Assembly (NCBI GenBank): GCA_046719185.1
Contig: JBDNDK010000154.1
Location: forward strand, 1-5,832
Source: JBDNDK01 sp046719185
GTDB lineage: Bacteria > Armatimonadota > UBA5829
DNA: 5,832 nucleotides
Direction: 5' to 3'
The notes under the pieces are model-generated. The model was not told the DNA's origin. It did no database searches and worked only from the letters and a program-made list of their open reading frames with translations. Position numbers and translations under genes: made by a program. Shown here piece after piece: positions 1 through 5,283 of this stretch (position 1 is the first letter of the stretch; each line of letters opens with the position of its first letter).

Positions 1-1427
1 CCTTTCTTTACATCAGCAAGAGAGGCAGTATTACCATATTGTGAAACTATAGCACTTCTCTTGTAAACTGAATAAACACCAGTTGTTCTATTCACTACTA
101 ATGCATAAGCTGTATCACCTTTGATAGTAAGTGCCATAACTCTATTGGCATTACCAGGCTGTGGTGCTCCCATTGATTGAATAGCTAAACCTTCAACATA
201 TGGAATATCAAACTTTACATATACATTATCAAGTGAATATGGATATATATAGTTGTCATATGGACCAATAGTCTCAGACATTGCAAACCAGCCACTGCCG
301 TCGTTAGGGTTAGCAGCTAAAGCAGATACCCAAATCCAAGAACCGTATTGCTCACCAACACCTTTAGGGAATGCATGTCCTATTTTTTGAGTAGTGATGC
401 CTGTTTTAGGATCATCTTCAGTAGCTGTAAAGAGACCTGTATTACTATTTGGGTCTCCATCCCATCTGATAATCATATTATGCCAGTCACCATTTTGATA
501 TCTTCCTCTACCGCCATACCAGAGTCTATTATTTACTGGGTCATAGGATAATGGTGTTGTAGGTCTTGCTATACCATAGTAAGCACCACTATTGGGATTT
601 TGTCCATTAGCAGCATTTCTTCTGTTTTTGTTGATACCTATAGCAGAAAGGTTGTATTCATTGTTACTGCTTTCTGTTGTATGGAATATTGCCCACCAAT
701 CTCCACCAACATACTCAATATTATAAAGTTTGTGGATTCTTGACCAGCCACTATTTGTATTAGGTGGCAATGCTAACTCGTGTGCTTGTGTTACTGGATC
801 ATATTTCCAGAAATAATTGTATTTCCAATAATTACTATTTCCATTCCTTGTATAGACAAATCCGCCATTAGGACCAGATGCAATAGATTCTATTCTATCA
901 TCAAAATTCTGTCCGGCATTAACCATAACCCTTACTGCCCACTGACCAGAAGCATTAGGATCTGGTCTGATTTGGATTATTCTTACATCATGTCCAGCAT
1001 TGGCATCCCAGTTGTTTTCCATCCAGTTCTGAACACCATATACACATACATTACCATCCTCGTCTTCACCTAAAATAAGTCTTGTGATACTACCTTGCAC
1101 ATTTGAACCTGGTGTTGTATTATTACCATCATAGAGTCTGCAGTTTTGAAGGTCAATATCATACCTTGTGTAGCTTGAACCACTTGGTGTGAAGATAGTA
1201 ACAAAACCTTTATCATTACCATTTTGACAGTTGTTAGATGTAACAAATATTCTTCCTGTTGAATCCACAACTATATCATTAGTAACGGTTCTTTTGAAAT
1301 CCCATAGATTTCCTAATAGCTCCTGAGCACCGTTTCCGTCGCCAACCTTTGTCCATTGTGCAGCAGCCATACTTGAGAAGCTCAAGATCACTGCAAGCAC
1401 AACAATTGCTGCGAGTAACTTCCTCAT
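1..1427 (-). CDS. Secreted protein of unknown family, propeller-like repeats (C-terminus off window)
   Basis: I do not recognise the family. The reading frame is open from ATG at 1427 to the left edge (475 complete residues, no stop). The start is set by a strong ribosome site six bases upstream. Residues 1-23 are a classic signal peptide: M-R-K, a hydrophobic core (LLAAIVVLAVILSF), then AAA|QW as a likely signal peptidase I site, so the product should be exported. The mature part is rich in Asn, Gly, Trp and Tyr and shows a loose recurring unit of a hydrophobic strand, a D/N-x-x-G turn and an aromatic strand: near residues 50 (NDIVVDSTGRIFVTS), 115, 178, 237, 291 (TPLSYDPVNNRLWYGGR), 367 and 430. 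Spacing of about 55-75 residues suggests a beta-propeller of about seven blades. Cys67, Cys96 and Cys128 could allow a disulfide. The visible end, SLADVKK, may begin a further domain. It is transcribed divergently from the phosphatase gene. The frame is secure, the function unknown. Confidence 0.85.
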   Translation of the reverse strand, partial: MRKLLAAIVVLAVILSFSSMAAAQWTKVGDGNGAQELLGNLWDFKRTVTNDIVVDSTGRIFVTSNNCQNGNDKGFVTIFTPSGSSYTRYDIDLQNCRLYDGNNTTPGSNVQGSITRLILGEDEDGNVCVYGVQNWMENNWDANAGHDVRIIQIRPDPNASGQWAVRVMVNAGQNFDDRIESIASGPNGGFVYTRNGNSNYWKYNYFWKYDPVTQAHELALPPNTNSGWSRIHKLYNIEYVGGDWWAIFHTTESSNNEYNLSAIGINKNRRNAANGQNPNSGAYYGIARPTTPLSYDPVNNRLWYGGRGRYQNGDWHNMIIRWDGDPNSNTGLFTATEDDPKTGITTQKIGHAFPKGVGEQYGSWIWVSALAANPNDGSGWFAMSETIGPYDNYIYPYSLDNVYVKFDIPYVEGLAIQSMGAPQPGNANRVMALTIKGDTAYALVVNRTTGVYSVYKRSAIVSQYGNTASLADVKK

Positions 1428-1433
1428 TTTAAA

Positions 1434-1440
1434 TCTCCCT
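1434..1440 (-). promoter_or_regulatory. Ribosome binding site of the secreted-protein gene
   Basis: On the minus strand AGGGAGA lies six bases (TTTAAA) before the ATG at 1427. This is a strong Shine-Dalgarno match at good spacing, and it fixes the start exactly at the beginning of the signal peptide. An AT-only inverted repeat (ATATAT at 1443-1448 and 1455-1460) sits immediately upstream and would form at most a weak hairpin. Confidence 0.8.
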
Positions 1441-1489
1441 TCATATATACTGTGATATATAAGTTTAGAATTATTAGGCATAAGTTATA

Positions 1490-1513
1490 TGTGTGTCCGG
1501 CCACAGCCACACA
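1490..1513 (-). repeat. GC-rich inverted repeat in the leader of the secreted-protein gene
   Basis: TGTGTG (1490-1495) and CACACA (1508-1513) are perfect reverse complements around a 12-base GC-rich loop containing CCGG. An alternative pairing of TGTG (1492-1495) with CACA (1502-1505) plus inner C-G pairs is possible, so the RNA could switch between two folds. It stands out as the only GC-rich patch in an AT-rich spacer, about 65 bases before the ATG at 1427. It lies inside the predicted leader RNA. It matches no riboswitch class I know. Confidence 0.45.
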
Positions 1514-1523
1514 AAACTATGCC

Positions 1524-1545
1524 ATGGTATTGTTGCAAATACCAT
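1524..1545. repeat. 8-bp perfect inverted repeat, candidate operator or leader hairpin
   Basis: ATGGTATT (1524-1531) and AATACCAT (1538-1545) are perfect reverse complements separated by six bases (GTTGCA). The repeat begins a few bases downstream of the start point predicted from the minus-strand promoter at 1556-1584. It could therefore be a repressor site or the first hairpin of the leader RNA. Its right half, TTGCAAATACCA (1533-1544), recurs almost unchanged at 1608-1618. Confidence 0.5.
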
Positions 1546-1555
1546 CTATACATTA

Positions 1556-1584
1556 GTCTTACCATGTAAAATGCCATATGTCAA
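1556..1584 (-). promoter_or_regulatory. Candidate sigma-70-type promoter for the secreted-protein gene
   Basis: Reading the minus strand, TTGACA (1584-1579) is a perfect -35 consensus, followed after 17 bases by TAAGAC (1561-1556), a partial -10 match keeping the leading TA. Spacing is ideal but the -10 is weak, as might be expected of an activated or repressed promoter. The predicted start near 1549 would give a leader of about 120 bases before the ATG at 1427. Confidence 0.4.
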
Positions 1585-1608
1585 CTAAATTTCTAAAAAT
1601 ATTTTATT

Positions 1609-1629
1609 TGCAATACCAAGAATATTGCA
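1609..1629. repeat. 7-bp perfect inverted repeat upstream of the minus-strand promoter
   Basis: TGCAATA (1609-1615) and TATTGCA (1623-1629) are perfect reverse complements around a seven-base spacer. The left arm belongs to TTGCAATACCA (1608-1618), nearly the same as TTGCAAATACCA at 1533-1544 and in the same orientation. It sits about 25 bases upstream of the TTGACA -35 box, a usual place for a regulator site. Confidence 0.4.
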
Positions 1630-1790
1630 TGAAATTGAGCATTACAGATAAATGGACATCACTATGAAAATATCATTTTAATTTTCTTGCACTTTTGGGG
1701 AATAATAAGTAGAGTACATTTTTTATATATATTAATATCAACTATAACAAAAATCATTTACTATTAGCTTTTGTTTATTGTATGTAAAAG

Positions 1791-1820
1791 TTGACCATGA
1801 AACAATAAATTTGATATAAT
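1791..1820 (+). promoter_or_regulatory. Sigma-70-type promoter of the GAF-PP2C gene
   Basis: TTGACC (1791-1796, five of six consensus bases) is followed after 18 bases by a perfect TATAAT (1815-1820). TG at 1812-1813 also supplies an extended -10. Transcription should start near 1827. This gives a leader of about 48 bases to the ATG at 1875 but only about nine to the upstream GTG at 1836, which supports the later start. The promoter looks like the housekeeping type rather than one for an alternative sigma factor. Confidence 0.75.
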
Positions 1821-1822
1821 AC

Positions 1823-1849
1823 AGAATGATTTTTAGTGCGTATCATTCT
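1823..1849 (+). repeat. 8-bp inverted repeat at the transcription start of the GAF-PP2C gene
   Basis: AGAATGAT (1823-1830) and ATCATTCT (1842-1849) are perfect reverse complements with an 11-base loop. The repeat starts three bases after the -10 box and spans the predicted start point. It could be a repressor site or a 5'-terminal mRNA hairpin. A run of five T (1849-1853) follows directly, so a weak early terminator is also conceivable, although the stem is AT-rich. Confidence 0.5.
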
Positions 1850-1865
1850 TTTTATCCACTTCAGC

Positions 1866-1870
1866 GAGGT
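1866..1870 (+). promoter_or_regulatory. Ribosome binding site deciding the GAF-PP2C start
   Basis: GAGGT at 1866-1870 leaves four bases before ATG at 1875. No Shine-Dalgarno-like sequence precedes the in-frame GTG at 1836, which would also lie almost at the mRNA 5' end. The ATG is therefore preferred. The spacing is somewhat short, so the choice is likely rather than certain. Confidence 0.6.
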
Positions 1871-1874
1871 CTGT

Positions 1875-4148
1875 ATGCTAAAGGGCATTGCACAAGCTGG
1901 CACTAATGATGTTGTTGAGGAGAGGCAGGGAATTGTAGTTGCCCTATCTCAGTTATCAAAAAGCATCAATGGAGCAGACACTGAGAGTTCCTACAAAATT
2001 GCAGCAGATACAGCTGCAACACTAATCCGTGTACACAAAGCAATTCTATTCATTAATGAAAACAACACACTCAAAATTATCGCTACCAATGGAGAAGGCA
2101 TATCAGATCCACTTGCAAAAGCAGCTAGAGAACTTGCAGAATCCTCACTCACAAGCTCAGGACCAATTGTGTATTCAAATATATCATATAATAACTGCAA
2201 AGCCCATGAATCTCTATGTAATGCTCAAATTGTGTCTGCAATATGTGTCCCAATGAGAGTTGGAGAAGCAAATGTTGGTGCTATGGTACTGCTCAGTGAT
2301 GTTCCTAGAACATTTTCACCTTCTGATATAGAGCTTTTACATGTGATTGCCAGTCAGACAGCATTGGCAGCATGGAGAGCAAAACTGCAGAATGAAGCAA
2401 ACAAACTGTCTCCAACCCAAAATGATGAACTAATCAGACTTGCACACAGAAAAATACAAGAGCTTTCATTGGTAAATCAGGTTAGTGAGGCAGTTAGCTC
2501 AACATTAGAACTTGATGAACTTCTTAACATAGCCTTAGAACAAAGCATAATGGCAGTTGGAGCAGAAGTTGGCTCTCTTATGCTGGTAAATGAAGAAACA
2601 GGCTTTCTTGAAATTGTTGCTTCCAAAGGTATCACACAAGTGATAGTATCCAAAACATCTCAACAAATTGGTGATGGTATAGCTGGATGGGTAGCAAAAA
2701 ATGGTGAAAGTGTGCTTGTTGCAAATGCCAGAGAAGACAGAAGATTTAAGATGGAGTTTTATAGAGATGACATCACTTCTGCTGCTTGTGTGCCCCTAAA
2801 ATTTAAGGGTAAAGTGATCGGTGTTCTTAATGTGAGCACTAGAACAGGCAGAGTGTTTGATGAAAGAGATCTAGCACTTCTTGGCACTGTTGCAAATGAA
2901 ATGGCTGTAGCAATAGAAAATGCAAGGCTTTATGCAAGAGTAAACAGAAGAACCAATCAGCTTGATACCCTTCTTAAAATAGGTCAAACAATCACATCAA
3001 CATTAAACCTTGATGAGGTTTTACACAGACTTTGTGATCAGACATGCAAACTGCTGCAGATGGATATTAGTGTTATATTATTAGTTGATGAACTGAGCAA
3101 CAGGTTTAGGTTTGGGCATGGTCATGGATTAAAGAGTAGAAAAAAATACTCCTATTTTGATTTAGCTGTTCCTATTGCAAGCAAAGTGATTAAAACTGGA
3201 AAGAAATTGATTGTTGACAATATCAGCAAAAAAAGGCTATTAAAATCAGATGTATCCACCTATGAAGGCATTAAAACTGCTGTTGGCTTCCCACTAAAAA
3301 ATCAAGGCAAGATTGTGGGAGTTCTCACAGCATTTGCAAGAGAAGAAAAACTATTCTACAAATCTCAAAGAGATATTATGGGACCTCTTGGTGAGCTGTC
3401 TGGAGTTGCAATCAACAATGCAAGAATCTATAGACAAAAATATAAAATTGCAACTATGCTGCAGCAGCATTTGATACCTACTGATATTCCAGAGATAAAT
3501 GGTCTTGATATAGGAAGAAAATTTTTACCAGCAAGAGAAGTTGGTGGAGATTATTATGACTTTTTAGATCCAAGTGAAGAAAAAGTAGGTATTGTGATGG
3601 CAGATGTGTCCGGTAGTGATGTTGAGGCAGCAGAATACACTACATTAGGCAAGCATGTATTAAAAGCTTATGCAAAGGAATATGAATCTCCAAGTGTTGT
3701 GTTAAATAAAACAAACACTCTTATTAGTGAAGAAACACATGCAGAAATGTTCATAAGCCTATTTTATGGTGTGTTGGACATTAAAAATAGAATATTGAAA
3801 TACTCTTGTGCTGGTTGTGAGCCGCCGCTGTTATACAGAAGCAAATCTAATAATATATTCAGCATTACAGCTTCTGGGATATTGCTAGGAGTATGCAGCA
3901 GTGCAGAATATGAAGAAAAAGAGTTGCATTTGGACAAAGGAGATATTTTAGTTTTATTCACAGATGGGCTTACAGAAGCCGGCTCTGATGACAACAGGTT
4001 TGGCTCCGCTGCGGTAATGGATATAGTTGTCAAAAATTCAAAACTTTCTGCACAGTTAATAACAGACAAAATCCATGCATCCCTTTTGGATTTTGTAAAA
4101 GGCAGAATTGCAGATGATGTTGCAATAGTTGTAATTAAGATAAAATAA
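1875..4148 (+). CDS. GAF-GAF-GAF-PP2C serine phosphatase (SpoIIE/RsbU type)
   Basis: This 757-residue cytoplasmic protein has no signal peptide or membrane segment. Three tandem GAF sensor domains occupy about residues 18-170, 197-352 and 366-517, joined by helical, probably coiled-coil linkers. GAF2 is the most typical (GDGIAGWVAKNGESVLV, then ACVPLKFKGKVIGVLNV). A SpoIIE-type PP2C domain follows at about 525-757: LQQHLIPTDIPEINGLDI, PAREVGGDYYDF with Asp559, GIVMADVSG with Asp577, MFISLFYGVLD, AGCEPPLLYR, FTDGLTEAG with Asp697, and RIADDVAIVV with Asp747/Asp748. The acidic residues expected to hold the Mn/Mg ions are all present, so it should be active. By family precedent it dephosphorylates a phosphoserine on a STAS anti-anti-sigma protein when the GAF domains sense a signal. 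Oddities are AGC-E-PP where AGH-N-PP is usual, and a C-x2-H-x3-C cluster in GAF1. The kinase gene follows on the same strand after 132 bases. The in-frame GTG at 1836 would add 13 residues and is less likely. Confidence 0.93.
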   Translation: MLKGIAQAGTNDVVEERQGIVVALSQLSKSINGADTESSYKIAADTAATLIRVHKAILFINENNTLKIIATNGEGISDPLAKAARELAESSLTSSGPIVYSNISYNNCKAHESLCNAQIVSAICVPMRVGEANVGAMVLLSDVPRTFSPSDIELLHVIASQTALAAWRAKLQNEANKLSPTQNDELIRLAHRKIQELSLVNQVSEAVSSTLELDELLNIALEQSIMAVGAEVGSLMLVNEETGFLEIVASKGITQVIVSKTSQQIGDGIAGWVAKNGESVLVANAREDRRFKMEFYRDDITSAACVPLKFKGKVIGVLNVSTRTGRVFDERDLALLGTVANEMAVAIENARLYARVNRRTNQLDTLLKIGQTITSTLNLDEVLHRLCDQTCKLLQMDISVILLVDELSNRFRFGHGHGLKSRKKYSYFDLAVPIASKVIKTGKKLIVDNISKKRLLKSDVSTYEGIKTAVGFPLKNQGKIVGVLTAFAREEKLFYKSQRDIMGPLGELSGVAINNARIYRQKYKIATMLQQHLIPTDIPEINGLDIGRKFLPAREVGGDYYDFLDPSEEKVGIVMADVSGSDVEAAEYTTLGKHVLKAYAKEYESPSVVLNKTNTLISEETHAEMFISLFYGVLDIKNRILKYSCAGCEPPLLYRSKSNNIFSITASGILLGVCSSAEYEEKELHLDKGDILVLFTDGLTEAGSDDNRFGSAAVMDIVVKNSKLSAQLITDKIHASLLDFVKGRIADDVAIVVIKIK

Positions 4149-4221
4149 TAACATTACAAATATTTTTAAATTCTCCCTCTGAAAATATATACTTTCACTT
4201 GATTGATTCCAATAATGTAAA

Positions 4222-4237
4222 TGTCAGCTAACTGACA
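4222..4237 (+). repeat. 6-bp inverted repeat between phosphatase and kinase genes
   Basis: TGTCAG (4222-4227) and CTGACA (4232-4237) pair perfectly across a four-base loop (CTAA). It lies about 45 bases before the kinase start. No T-run follows on the plus strand (A-rich sequence does), so it is not a rho-independent terminator. It may be a processing or stabilising hairpin, or an operator. I see no convincing promoter in the 4149-4280 spacer, so the kinase is probably read from the phosphatase promoter. Confidence 0.4.
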
Positions 4238-4269
4238 AAATAAAATATTAGGCTACACATTATTAATGT

Positions 4270-4274
4270 GGAGG
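4270..4274 (+). promoter_or_regulatory. Ribosome binding site deciding a TTG start for the kinase
   Basis: GGAGG at 4270-4274 is a perfect Shine-Dalgarno core with six bases to the in-frame TTG at 4281. The ATG at 4266 overlaps this site and has no ribosome site of its own upstream, so TTG is the likely initiation codon. The extra residues from the ATG (MWRKS) are simply the translated ribosome site. Confidence 0.75.
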
Positions 4275-4280
4275 AAAAGC

Positions 4281-4694
4281 TTGAAATACGGAGATACGGT
4301 AGCAATTGAAATACCTACATCCTTAGAGTATCTCGCTGTGATTAGAAAAACACTTGATGTGATAGCAAAAAGACTGCATCTTGATGATAATAGAGCTAAT
4401 GAACTAAAAGTTGCAGTAGGTGAAGCCTGCACAAATGCTGTTAAACACAGCAAATGTGATGAAAATAGCCATGATAATGTTCAAGTTAAATATGTCAGAG
4501 AAGAATCTGGACTTTCAATTGAAATAAGAAACAATAATAATGACCATCAATGCCAAGCTTTGCCAGATTCTGTTGACCTGAACAGAGAAGGTGGTATGGG
4601 TCTTTTTATAATAAGTCAGCTGATGGATGAAGTTAATTTTTATAATGAAAACAATACTACCATTATGAAAATGACCAAAAAACTATCTGACTAG
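4281..4694 (+). CDS. RsbW/SpoIIAB-type GHKL serine kinase, probable anti-sigma factor
   Basis: This 137-residue protein from the TTG start is about the usual length for SpoIIAB/RsbW. The N-terminal IPTSLEYLAVIRKTLDVIA is the typical first strand and helix. The N box is ELKVAVGEACTNAVKHS, with the catalytic Glu48, Asn52 and His56. The G2 region is GGMGLFIISQLMDEV (104-118), very close to the GGLGLYLMETLMDEV of B. subtilis RsbW. The usual G1 box (D-x-G-x-G, as in RDEGVGI) is replaced by RNNNND at 83-88, removing the adenine-reading Asp and both Gly. By family precedent it binds a sigma factor and phosphorylates a STAS antagonist, opposing the upstream phosphatase. The G1 change means ATP use should not be assumed. 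It could also serve another partner-switch role, since no sigma or STAS gene is in view. It ends seven bases from the convergent rdgB stop. Without a sigma partner a gene symbol is not justified. Confidence 0.88.
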   Translation: MKYGDTVAIEIPTSLEYLAVIRKTLDVIAKRLHLDDNRANELKVAVGEACTNAVKHSKCDENSHDNVQVKYVREESGLSIEIRNNNNDHQCQALPDSVDLNREGGMGLFIISQLMDEVNFYNENNTTIMKMTKKLSD

Positions 4695-4701
4695 ATTTTG
4701 C

Positions 4702-5283
4702 CTATATTTCTTTTAATATTTCTATTGCCTTCTTTAATGCTTTGCCTCTGTGAGAAATATTATTTTTCTCCTGAGGAGTTAACTCTGCCATTGTCTTGCC
4801 TGCTGATGGAATATAAAACACAGGGTCATATCCAAACCCATTTGTGCCTCGCATCTCTCTTTGTATCACTCCCTCAACAATGCCTTCACAGGTATATACA
4901 TTGCCATTATTATCTGATATAGCAATCACACATCTAAATCTTGCTGTTCTATCTTCATCTTCAACATTTTCCAGCATTCCAAGAAGCTTCTTATTTCTCT
5001 CAATATCATTTTCTGCAAATCTGGAAGAATATACTCCCGGAGCACCATCAAGAAAATCAACTTCAAGACCACTATCATCAGCAAGAGTTAAAAGTGAAGT
5101 ATATTCAGAGTATGCCTTTGCTTTTATAATGGCATTTTCTTTGAAAGTGGTGCCTGTTTCTTCAACATCAGGCAAGTTAGGAAAGTCTTTTAATGAGACA
5201 ATTTCAAAATCAGCACCATCTAATGCAGATATTACTTCTGTCACTTTCCCAGGATTGGTAGTGGCAATTAGCAGTTTTCTCAT
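4702..5283 (-). CDS. rdgB: dITP/XTP pyrophosphatase (RdgB/HAM1 family)
   Basis: This cytoplasmic enzyme hydrolyses the non-canonical purine triphosphates dITP, ITP and XTP to monophosphate and pyrophosphate, keeping them out of DNA and RNA. At 193 residues it is full family length. Signature motifs occur in order: IATTNPGKVTE at 6-16 (triphosphate-binding Lys13), EETGTTFKENA at 41-51, LADDSGLEVD at 67-76 with the probable catalytic Asp69, GVYSSRFA at 83-90, RGTNGFGYDPVFY at 145-157 (base recognition), and AELTPQEKNNISHRGKAL at 166-183. The ATG at 5283 begins directly at the first conserved strand. It overlaps the rph stop as ATGA, and no good ribosome site precedes it, so translation is probably coupled to rph. 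The identity is secure and no key residue is missing. Confidence 0.96.
   Translation of the reverse strand: MRKLLIATTNPGKVTEVISALDGADFEIVSLKDFPNLPDVEETGTTFKENAIIKAKAYSEYTSLLTLADDSGLEVDFLDGAPGVYSSRFAENDIERNKKLLGMLENVEDEDRTARFRCVIAISDNNGNVYTCEGIVEGVIQREMRGTNGFGYDPVFYIPSAGKTMAELTPQEKNNISHRGKALKKAIEILKEI

Larger units (their letters stand above)
1428..1874. other. Divergent intergenic control region
   Basis: These 447 bases separate the secreted-protein gene (leftward) from the GAF-PP2C phosphatase gene (rightward). They contain no plausible gene in either strand. They hold a candidate promoter for each gene, an upstream leader of about 120 bases for the leftward gene with two inverted repeats, a third inverted repeat upstream of that promoter, and a short leader with a hairpin for the rightward gene. 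The stretch from about 1630 to 1790 is strongly AT-rich, with no further structure I can support. These sites are listed separately. Confidence 0.7.

Noticed and set aside
348..1270. Open frames at 348-551 (+), 780-1073 (+) and 1070-1270 (-)
   Set aside because: All lie inside the long minus-strand secreted-protein frame, in other frames. They have no ribosome sites and no protein-like composition.
1597..1607. Runs of A/T in the 1580-1790 spacer as terminators or curved DNA
   Set aside because: There is no GC-containing stem before any T-run, and the composition is simply AT-rich.
1676..1703. Sigma-B/F-like promoter (TTTTAA then GGGAAT) upstream of the phosphatase
   Set aside because: It would suit autoregulation by an alternative sigma, but the spacing is long (16 bases), the -35 is poor in AT-rich DNA, and a far better TTGACC/TATAAT lies downstream.
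1836..1874. GTG at 1836 as start of the GAF-PP2C protein
   Set aside because: It has no Shine-Dalgarno, lies about nine bases from the predicted transcript start, and the first 13 residues overlap the leader hairpin. ATG at 1875 has GAGGT upstream.
3105..3130. GHGHG in GAF3 as a metal site
   Set aside because: It has only two His in a short Gly-rich strand turn, where GAF domains often have H-G-L. No further ligands are nearby.
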